Origin: F23-B02 sp963650165
GTDB lineage: Bacteria; Bacillota; Clostridia; Oscillospirales; Oscillospiraceae
Assembly: GCA_963650165.1 (NCBI GenBank)
Contig: CAVJKX010000007.1
Span: 35,954 to 99,953 of the forward strand
DNA length: 64,000 nt
Direction: 5' to 3'
Below, piece by piece: positions 32,066 to 38,558 of the stretch. Positions within the stretch are counted from its first letter, which is position 1. The number at the start of each line of letters is the position of its first letter. Under the pieces are notes generated by a model. The model saw only the letters and a program-made list of their open reading frames with translations, was not told the origin of the DNA and searched no databases. A program made the position numbers and the translations under genes.

Positions 32066-32902
32066 TTACTTAGCGTTGCGGCGCTTGACTATGAACTTAT
32101 CGGTACGGTTCTTAGTCTTGCGGGTCTTGTAGCCGAGTGCAGGCTTGCCCCACGGAGTTACAGGGCCGGGACGGCCGACGGGGGACTTGCCTTCACCACC
32201 GCCGTGGGGGTGGTCACAGGGGTTCATGACGGAGCCGCGGACGGTAGGACGGATGCCCATGTGGCGCTTGCGGCCGGCCTTGCCGATGGAGATGTTGGAG
32301 TGGTCGATGTTGCCGACCTGGCCGACGACCGCGAAGCAGTCGAGGCGGACCTTGCGGTACTCGCCGGAGGGAAGACGAACGGTAGCCATGCCGTTTTCCT
32401 TAGCCATGAGCTGTGCGGAAACGCCGGCGGAGCGGACGAGCTGAGCGCCCTTGCCGGGGTAGAGCTCGATGTTGTGGATAACGGTACCGACGGGGATGTT
32501 CGCCAGAGGCAGCGCGTTGCCGGGCTTGATGTCGGCCGCTGCGCTGGATACGACCTTGTCGCCTGCCTTCAGGCCGACGGGAGCGAGGATGTAGCGGAGC
32601 TCGCCGTCCTCGTATTTTACCAGAGCGATGAATGCGCTGCGGTTGGGGTCGTACTCGAGGCGGACAACTTCCGCAGTCATCTCAAGCTTGTTGCGCTTGA
32701 AGTCGATGACACGGTACTTCTGACGGTTGCCGCCGCCCTTGTGGCGGACGGTGATGCGGCCGTAGCTGTTGCGGCCGGAATTCTTCTTGAGGACCTCAGT
32801 CAGGCTCTTCTCGGGCTTTGCGTGCTTATCGACACCGTCAAAGCCGGAAACGGTCATCTGTCTGCGGGCCGGAGTGGTAGGTCTGTAAGTTTTAATAGAC
32901 AT
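32066..32902 (-). CDS. rplB: 50S ribosomal protein L2
   Basis: 278 residues. TYRPTTPARRQMTVSGFDGV and the C-terminal MNPCDHPHGGGEGKSPVGRP with its conserved His are unmistakable; needed for peptidyl-transferase activity. Confidence 0.98.
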   Translation of the reverse strand: MSIKTYRPTTPARRQMTVSGFDGVDKHAKPEKSLTEVLKKNSGRNSYGRITVRHKGGGNRQKYRVIDFKRNKLEMTAEVVRLEYDPNRSAFIALVKYEDGELRYILAPVGLKAGDKVVSSAAADIKPGNALPLANIPVGTVIHNIELYPGKGAQLVRSAGVSAQLMAKENGMATVRLPSGEYRKVRLDCFAVVGQVGNIDHSNISIGKAGRKRHMGIRPTVRGSVMNPCDHPHGGGEGKSPVGRPGPVTPWGKPALGYKTRKTKNRTDKFIVKRRNAK

Positions 32903-32917
32903 TCTTTGATCCTCCCC

Positions 32918-33214
32918 TTATGCCATGTTCTCGAACAGCTCAATGTTCTTGGAGTCTTCGCTGAGCTTTACGATGGCTTTCTTCCAAGAGGCGGTCTTGC
33001 CCATGGGGTACGAGCCGGTGCGCTTTGCCTTGCCGCTCATGTTGAGGGTGTTCACCTTGATGACGGTCACGTCGAAGATCTCCTCGATGGCCTTCTTTAT
33101 CTCGATCTTGGTTGCATCCTTAGCGACTTCAAAAGCGTACTTTTTGATGTCCAGGTCTTCCATGGACTGCTCGGTGATGATGGGGCGAATGATGATATCA
33201 TAAGCGGTTTTCAT
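32918..33214 (-). CDS. rplW: 50S ribosomal protein L23
   Basis: 98 residues. DIIIRPIITEQSMEDLDIKK then YAFEVAKDATKIEIKKAIEE fit the family; at the exit tunnel, docking SRP and trigger factor. Start overlaps the rplD stop by one base. Confidence 0.97.
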   Translation of the reverse strand: MKTAYDIIIRPIITEQSMEDLDIKKYAFEVAKDATKIEIKKAIEEIFDVTVIKVNTLNMSGKAKRTGSYPMGKTASWKKAIVKLSEDSKNIELFENMA

Positions 33215-33837
33215 CAGGCGTACACCTCCTCGATCTTTGCAAGCGCGGCCTTGGAAACGACGAGCTTGCGGTTGTTGAGTATCATATAGGGGCTGAGAAT
33301 GGTTGCGATGGTGGTGGTGACGCCTGCGAGGTTGCGTGCAGACTTGACTACCTTCTCGTCAACGCTCTCGGTAACGACGAGGGTCTTGCCGGAGGCATTG
33401 ACCGCATCAAGGAACGCCTTGAAGGTCTTGGTCTTGATCTCATCGACCTTGATATCGTCGATAACCACGATCGCATCCTCCGCCGCAAGTGCGCTCAGTG
33501 CGCTCTTGAGAGCAAGGCGTTTCACCTTCTTGTTGAGGGTGTAGCCGTAATCGCGGGGCTTCGGAGCAAAGGCTACGCCGCCGTGAGTCCACACGGGAGA
33601 ACCCTTGTAGCCTGCGCGTGCGCGGCCGGTGCCCTTCTGGCGCCAGGGCTTTGCGGTCGTGTAGCTGACCTCGCCCTTGGTGAGTGCGCTCTGGGTGCCC
33701 TGACGGCAGTTTGCCAGGTGGTTCTTGACGCTGTCGTGAAGGACAGACTTGTTCGGCTCGATGCCGAAGATGGCTGCGGAGAGCTCGATCTCGCCGACCT
33801 TCTCACCTGCCATGTTGTATACGTTAGTAGTAGGCAT
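33214..33837 (-). CDS. rplD: 50S ribosomal protein L4
   Basis: 207 residues. RQGTQSALTKGEVSYTTAKP then WRQKGTGRARAGYKGSPVW form the tunnel-lining loop. In enterobacteria L4 represses the S10 operon; the long rpsJ leader here could be its target, but no L4 site is recognised. Confidence 0.97.
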   Translation of the reverse strand: MPTTNVYNMAGEKVGEIELSAAIFGIEPNKSVLHDSVKNHLANCRQGTQSALTKGEVSYTTAKPWRQKGTGRARAGYKGSPVWTHGGVAFAPKPRDYGYTLNKKVKRLALKSALSALAAEDAIVVIDDIKVDEIKTKTFKAFLDAVNASGKTLVVTESVDEKVVKSARNLAGVTTTIATILSPYMILNNRKLVVSKAALAKIEEVYA

Positions 33838-33856
33838 TTAAGACACTCTCCTTTCC

Positions 33857-34585
33857 TTACTTGTTGCGCGCGGAAGCCTTCTGCGGGTTGACACGGGCAG
33901 ATGCCTTCTGCGGGTTGAGGCTGATGCCTGCGCCCTCGCCCTTCTTGACGGGAGCGATCTTTGCGGTGCTCTTTACATAAACGAGGCCGCCCTTGGGGCC
34001 GGGGATGGCGCCGCGGATAACGAGCATGTTCAGCTCGGGGTCTACCTGGACGACGTCAAGGTTCTGAACGGTGACCTGATCCACGCCCATGTGGCCTGCG
34101 CCGATCTTGCCCTTGAAGATGCGGCTGGGGTCGGTGCCGGAGCCCATGGAGCCTGCGTGACGGTGAACAGGACCGCCGCCGTGGCTGGTCGGGGTGCGCT
34201 GCGCGTTGTGGCGCTTTACGACGCCCGCGTAGCCGTGGCCCTTGCTGGTGCCGGTAACGTCGACCTTGTCGCCGGCTGCGAACACGTCTGCCTTGAGAAC
34301 GTCGCCGACGTTGAGCTCTGCCGCGTTTTCGAGCTTGAACTCTTTAAGGTGCTTGAGCATGCCGAGGCCGTTCTTCTTCAGGTGGCCGGCTTCGGGCTTG
34401 GAGATGTGCTTCTCGGTAACTTCCTCGTAACCGAGCTGGACGGCGGAATAGCCTTCCTTTTCGACGGTCATCTTCTGAGTCACGACGCAGGGACCTGCTT
34501 CAATGACGGTCACGGGGATGACCTTGCCCATTTCGTCGAAGATCTGCGTCATGCCGACCTTCTTGCCGATAATGGCTTTCTTCAT
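33857..34585 (-). CDS. rplC: 50S ribosomal protein L3 with tandem C-terminal repeat
   Basis: 242 residues, roughly 30 more than typical. Core motifs GKKVGMTQIFDEMGKVIPVT, GKGHGYAGVVKRHNAQR and GSGTDPSRIFKGKIGAGHMG are standard; binds near the peptidyl-transferase centre. The C-terminus carries NPQKASAR twice in tandem (about 224-231 and 233-240), which the DNA shows as a near-perfect 27-bp direct repeat at 33860-33917. Confidence 0.96.
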   Translation of the reverse strand: MKKAIIGKKVGMTQIFDEMGKVIPVTVIEAGPCVVTQKMTVEKEGYSAVQLGYEEVTEKHISKPEAGHLKKNGLGMLKHLKEFKLENAAELNVGDVLKADVFAAGDKVDVTGTSKGHGYAGVVKRHNAQRTPTSHGGGPVHRHAGSMGSGTDPSRIFKGKIGAGHMGVDQVTVQNLDVVQVDPELNMLVIRGAIPGPKGGLVYVKSTAKIAPVKKGEGAGISLNPQKASARVNPQKASARNK

Positions 34586-34714
34586 TAGATATTTCCTCCT
34601 TCGGTTATTGGTTGCCTCGCTTAGTCTTGATGATCAGAGGCTGGCAACTTAACCCGTCCGCATTCGCAAGTTACGGACTATGGGTCGTTGACTGTGGGTT
34701 TTACGGGTCTGTGC
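34586..34714 (-). promoter_or_regulatory. Intercistronic hairpin between rpsJ and rplC
   Basis: 129 nt. On the minus strand GTTGCC and GGCAAC with an inner CCTC/GAGG bracket a loop near 34612-34650. No gene. A possible autoregulatory or processing structure. Confidence 0.4.
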
Positions 34715-35026
34715 TCAGAGCTTGATCTCGATCTCAACGCCTGCGGGCAGCTCGAGGGACATAAGAGCCTCGACCGTCTTCTGGGTGGGGTTGATAACGT
34801 CGATCAGGCGCTTGTGGGTGCGGCGCTCGAACTGCTCACGGCTGTCCTTATACTTATGAACAGCGCGGAGGATCGTGACGATCTCGGTCTTGGTGGGCAG
34901 GGGGATGGGGCCGGAAACCTGCGCATCGGTGCGCTTTGCAGCCTCAACGATGGTCTCCGCGGCCTTGTCGATCAGCTGATGATCGTAAGCCTTGAGTCTG
35001 ATGCGGATCATGTTCTTGTTTGCCAT
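34715..35026 (-). CDS. rpsJ: 30S ribosomal protein S10 (NusE)
   Basis: 103 residues. KNMIRIRLKAYDHQLIDKAA and GPIPLPTKTEIVTILRAVHK then the C-terminal LPAGVEIEIKL are diagnostic. 30S head protein; also the NusE antitermination factor. First gene of the S10 operon, after a leader of about 300 nt. Confidence 0.98.
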   Translation of the reverse strand: MANKNMIRIRLKAYDHQLIDKAAETIVEAAKRTDAQVSGPIPLPTKTEIVTILRAVHKYKDSREQFERRTHKRLIDVINPTQKTVEALMSLELPAGVEIEIKL

Positions 35027-35328
35027 TGCTTTTTCTCCTTTTCGTACAGTTTTTGCGGCGTCATTGGGATCGCCTCATGTCCCGTACGGATGAAGCGAAG
35101 ATTTGCACACTCAACCATGTGTATCAAACCCTGTCCGAAAAACAAACCGGCTTCTTCAGCCGGTCTGATACCGTACAGGTGATATACACCATGTGCAGTA
35201 CGCTTCAGCCGCCCGATTGCGTACCGAAATGGCATCGGTACCGGACATACTCCACGGAAGTTACCTCGCTTTTGCGAGCAATCTCCCGCTTCATCGCATA
35301 ATACGCCCGTCAGCAACGCACAGGCGCT
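35027..35328 (-). promoter_or_regulatory. S10-operon 5' leader with attenuator-like terminator
   Basis: About 300 nt of non-coding leader. The main feature, on the minus strand, is a terminator-like hairpin: ACCGGCT/AGCCGGT (35146-35152 with 35158-35164), 5-nt loop, followed by TTTGTTTTTC (35145-35136). Transcription reaching rpsJ must pass it, suggesting attenuation control of the ribosomal operon. A reading frame spans part of the leader but runs into rpsJ and looks like no known protein. Confidence 0.65.
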
Positions 35329-35333
35329 CTAAT

Positions 35334-35362
35334 AGAATACCAAAACTCCCCCTGTATGTCAA
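35334..35362 (-). promoter_or_regulatory. Promoter of the S10 operon, inside a terminator
   Basis: Consensus TTGACA (35357-35362), 17-nt spacer, TATTCT (35334-35339), on the minus strand. The -35 box overlaps the loop and stem of the terminator at 35343-35372. Confidence 0.8.
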
Positions 35363-35372
35363 GGGGGAGTTT
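35343..35372. terminator. Intrinsic terminator upstream of the S10 operon
   Basis: Perfect 11-bp stem AAACTCCCCCT (35343-35353)/AGGGGGAGTTT (35362-35372). It ends the secA-to-LysR-domain transcript and contains the S10 -35 box. Confidence 0.8.
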
Positions 35373-35416
35373 AGTAATTTTTGCAGAAATTCAGGGCTTA
35401 TTTTTGTGAAAAAGCT

Positions 35417-35671
35417 TTAATTTTTCATTTCCCTGTCTATCTCGTCGGCAAGAGAGAGCAGCCGCTTTGCCAGAGCATAGAGCTTTTCGCCCTCGGGCGT
35501 CATGCCGATGACCTGATTGCCCCGCCGGATGAGGCTCACGCCGAACTCGCGCTCGAGCGAGGAGACGGCGCGGGAAACCGTGGAGTGGCTCAGATACAGC
35601 CGCTCCCCTGCCCTTGTGTAGTTTTTCTCCTCCGCCGCGGTGACGAAGGCGCGCAGTTGTTCAAGGTTCAT
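35417..35671 (-). CDS. Stand-alone LysR-type DNA-binding domain (84 residues)
   Basis: 84 residues: a complete LysR winged helix-turn-helix (MNLEQLRAFVTAAEEKNYT, LYLSHSTVSRAVSSLEREF, then the start of the linker helix to DREMKN) with no effector domain; normal LysR proteins are about 300 residues. The stop is followed by the S10 terminator/promoter, so no remnant of the effector domain remains in this position. It could be a truncated gene or a small regulator acting by DNA binding or by dimerising with full LysR proteins. Its ribosome site is poor. Lies 23 nt after cdd. Confidence 0.7.
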   Translation of the reverse strand: MNLEQLRAFVTAAEEKNYTRAGERLYLSHSTVSRAVSSLEREFGVSLIRRGNQVIGMTPEGEKLYALAKRLLSLADEIDREMKN

Positions 35672-35694
35672 TGCTCCGTGCCGTACCCGCTCTT

Positions 35695-36078
35695 TTAATA
35701 ATTAAATGTATGGGGCAGCAGCTCCTTGAGCCTGTAGCTGACGTATCTTCCGTCGGCCTTGGAGCAGAGTATCTCCATCTCGCCGTCGTTGAACTCCGCC
35801 AGGAACTGGCGGCACGAGCCGCAGGGCATGCAGTAATCCTGACTTTCCGCGTAAATAGCAAGGCGCACATAGTCCCTGTATCCCTCGCTGACGGCCTTGA
35901 CGCAGGCCGTGCGCTCGGCGCATATCGTATCGCCCAGCGCGGCGTTTTCCACGTTGCAGCCCGTGAACACGCGCCCGCCGCGGCACTCGAGCGCCGCACC
36001 TACCGCGAATTTGGAATAAGGAACATACGCTCTGCCCGACGCCTCTCTTGCGATCGTCAAAAGCTCCTTATCTGTCAT
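35695..36078 (-). CDS. cdd: Cytidine deaminase
   Basis: 127 residues, homotetrameric zinc type. GCNVENAALGDTICAERTA holds the zinc Cys and the catalytic Glu in CAE; PCGSCRQ near 90 supplies the other two Cys ligands. Converts cytidine or deoxycytidine to uridine forms in pyrimidine salvage. Follows the peptide-binding lipoprotein gene by 46 nt. Confidence 0.95.
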   Translation of the reverse strand: MTDKELLTIAREASGRAYVPYSKFAVGAALECRGGRVFTGCNVENAALGDTICAERTACVKAVSEGYRDYVRLAIYAESQDYCMPCGSCRQFLAEFNDGEMEILCSKADGRYVSYRLKELLPHTFNY

Positions 36079-36124
36079 AAGACACCTCTCCGTTTCTCTT
36101 TTCCGGGCAGACGCCGGACGATGC

Positions 36125-37747
36125 TCAATCGCCGGTATCCGCCTTTGTCGTATTCTCTGTTTTCTCCGTTGTCTCGATGTTTACCGTCCAGTTTTCTATC
36201 CCGCACGCCGGGTTGTTTTCGTTTGCCTTCGCACCCTCGATAACGCCGCGGTGGCTCACGAGCTGATGACGCTCGAAGACGAGCGGCACGATGTAGGCCT
36301 TGTTTGCGATATACGCGCACATATTGTCGCATGCGGTATTGCGGTCCTTGTCACCGGCCGCGAGATAGGCGCTTATGAGCTCGTCAAGCTGACTGTCGCT
36401 TACCGAACCGTAGTTGAGCGACGCGCCGGAGCCGAGGAGCCTGCTCAGATCGAAGTCGCCGTTAAGGCGCACCTCGCAGTAGCACATATCGTAGTTGCCC
36501 GCGTCGAGGGCCTTTTTGTAATTATCCCAGTCCTGCTTGTTGACCGTGACCTTCAGGCCGATGCTTTCCATATCCTCGGCAAATTTCTTCGCGGCGTTGG
36601 CCTTCACGGTGCTGCCGCTGTAAACGAGGAAGCTGATGTCTATCTCGACAAGCGTGTCGCCGTTCTGTATCTCCAGAAAACCGTCGCCGTCAAAGTCCTT
36701 CATTCCGATGCTGCCGAGCATCTCCTGCACCTTGTTGAGATTATAGTTGAACTGCTTTGCGTAGTTTTCGTTATACAGGCTGCTGGCCGGATTGACCGGC
36801 AGGTTCGCCTCCGCAGCATAGCCTCCGAGCAGATTGACGATATAATCGCGGTCGAAGGCATAGTTCATGGCAAAGCGCAGTGCGGCGTTCTGAAACTCCG
36901 TGCTGTAGGAATTAAAGACGATATAGTGCATATTCGTCGTGTTGAACGCGCGTATGTCGTTTGCGTTGCCGTAGCCTATGTTCGTCGTCGAGCTCGGGTC
37001 GTTTACGACAAGGTCGATGAGCGAGTCGGCAAAGGCCGACATCGTCTCCTCCGTTCCGTCGTACTCCTTGAGATATATCGTCTTGAGCGGCAGGGTTGCC
37101 GCGCTTTTGTACTTTGAAAATACCGTCAGGCTGTTGTAGTCGTCGGCATACTGATAGGGCCCCGAGCCGCCGGGATAGGTCTGGGTCGCCGTTCCGTACT
37201 GGATAACGGGTATGCTCAGAAGCGACATGAACATCATGTTTTTCTTCGACAGGTTTACGACGACCGTCTCGGAATCGCTTGCCGAGCAGCCCGAGACGCA
37301 GCTCAGGCGGGACTTGAAGCGGTCGTTTCTCATGGCGATCTGAATGGTATATGCCACGTCCGTCGCCGTAAGGGCGGAGCCGTTGTGGAAGGTATGTCCC
37401 GACGCGACCTTGAGCGTCCAGCTCGAGCCGTCCTCCGTCGACCACTCGCTCACCACGTTCGGCTGCACCTCAAAGCTGTTGTCGACCTCGACGATATTTT
37501 CGTACACAAAGCTGCACACGAGCTGATTGTTCGTATTCGTCGCAATGAGCGGGTTCATGCTGTAGCTCTTGTTGCAGTTGAGCGTAAAAATGTCATCGGC
37601 CGCAGTGGTCTGCGCGGTCTTGTCCACGCCGGCGCTCTGGCCCTTCACATAATCGCCGCCGTCATCGCCGGACGAGCCGCAGCCCGCGAGCGACAAGCTC
37701 ATCAGCACCGCAAGCACAAACGCTGCGCTTCTTTTCATCTTTGACAT
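36125..37747 (-). CDS. Extracellular solute-binding lipoprotein, family 5 (peptide/nickel type), orphan
   Basis: 540 residues from the ATG at 37747 (GAGGTG 6 nt upstream). Signal peptide with lipobox SLAGC, lipidated Cys near residue 22, then a Gly/Ser/Asp linker. The body matches family 5 (OppA/DppA-like) binding proteins: NPLIATNTNNQLVCSFVYEN near 65, VASGHTFHNGSALTATDVAY near 113, and ALRFAMNYAFDRDYIVNLLG near 285. Anchored outside the membrane, captures peptides or similar ligands. No permease or ATPase is encoded nearby, so it must use a transporter elsewhere. Lies 10 nt after pgeF in the secA operon. Confidence 0.88.
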   Translation of the reverse strand: MSKMKRSAAFVLAVLMSLSLAGCGSSGDDGGDYVKGQSAGVDKTAQTTAADDIFTLNCNKSYSMNPLIATNTNNQLVCSFVYENIVEVDNSFEVQPNVVSEWSTEDGSSWTLKVASGHTFHNGSALTATDVAYTIQIAMRNDRFKSRLSCVSGCSASDSETVVVNLSKKNMMFMSLLSIPVIQYGTATQTYPGGSGPYQYADDYNSLTVFSKYKSAATLPLKTIYLKEYDGTEETMSAFADSLIDLVVNDPSSTTNIGYGNANDIRAFNTTNMHYIVFNSYSTEFQNAALRFAMNYAFDRDYIVNLLGGYAAEANLPVNPASSLYNENYAKQFNYNLNKVQEMLGSIGMKDFDGDGFLEIQNGDTLVEIDISFLVYSGSTVKANAAKKFAEDMESIGLKVTVNKQDWDNYKKALDAGNYDMCYCEVRLNGDFDLSRLLGSGASLNYGSVSDSQLDELISAYLAAGDKDRNTACDNMCAYIANKAYIVPLVFERHQLVSHRGVIEGAKANENNPACGIENWTVNIETTEKTENTTKADTGD

Positions 37748-37757
37748 TGGGGTCACC

Positions 37758-38549
37758 TCAAAGCACTATTGCCGCCGCCATACTGCCGCGCACGCCGTTT
37801 GTCGCGCGGTGCGACCAGTATTTCTGCGGAAGGCACATCGTGCACTCGGAAGATACGTCGATATTCTCTCCGCGCAGTCCGAGCTGCAGCAGGCGGCGCT
37901 CGTTTGCCGCGCGCAGATCGACATGCGTCTTGCCGTCAGGCTTCTTCTCGAAAAGCCCGGCGGTGTCGCCGCCGAGGTAGCCTTCGACCGCCTCGGGCAC
38001 ATCGTCATCGCACTCAAAGCAGCACCTGCCGATGCTCGCGCCTATCGCCGCGCGGATATTCTCCGGTCTTGCGCCGAGGGCGCACATTTTTTCGACGGCC
38101 GCGCCGAGTATGTCCTGCACGCTGCTTTTCCAGCCGCAGTGCACCGCCGCGATGACTCCGGCCTCGGGCTCGTGCATGAGCACGGGCACGCAGTCGGCAA
38201 TATAGATCATAAGCGGCAGGCCCTTTACGTTCGTGACAAAGCCGTCGCATTCCATGCGCTTATCCGAGCCAACGGGGCAGCGGTCTGACTCCGTCGCAAG
38301 ATAAACCGTGCGGCCGTGCACCTGCCTGGTGACGACGAAATCGTCCCCGCCGCAGCCGAGTATCTCGCCGGCGAGGCGGTAGTTTTCGCGCAGGGCGTCC
38401 ACGTCGTCGCCTCGGTTCATGCCGAGGTTCCAGGAGGCGAAAACGCCGCTGCTCACGCCGCCGATGCGCGTTGTGAACATATGCCTTGCGCTTATTTTGT
38501 CCGATACCATGTATACGCAGCCGTGCTGCGTGTTTTCAGTAAATGCCAT
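37758..38549 (-). CDS. pgeF: Polyphenol oxidase/peptidoglycan editing factor family (YfiH, DUF152)
   Basis: 263 residues. VVTRQVHGRTVYLA near 80-93 with the conserved His, DCVPVLMHEPEAGVIAAVHC then GWKSS near 118-143, and CFECDDDVPEAVEGYL near 180 are the family's metal and thiol residues. Members act as purine-nucleoside phosphorylase/adenosine deaminase-like enzymes and correct mis-incorporated serine in peptidoglycan precursors. 9 nt after secA. Confidence 0.9.
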   Translation of the reverse strand: MAFTENTQHGCVYMVSDKISARHMFTTRIGGVSSGVFASWNLGMNRGDDVDALRENYRLAGEILGCGGDDFVVTRQVHGRTVYLATESDRCPVGSDKRMECDGFVTNVKGLPLMIYIADCVPVLMHEPEAGVIAAVHCGWKSSVQDILGAAVEKMCALGARPENIRAAIGASIGRCCFECDDDVPEAVEGYLGGDTAGLFEKKPDGKTHVDLRAANERRLLQLGLRGENIDVSSECTMCLPQKYWSHRATNGVRGSMAAAIVL

Positions 38550-38558
38550 TATGCTTCC

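Noticed and set aside
35008..35316. 102-residue frame across the S10 leader, overlapping rpsJ
   Set aside because: Overlaps rpsJ in another frame and the attenuator hairpin; the DNA is better explained as a structured leader.
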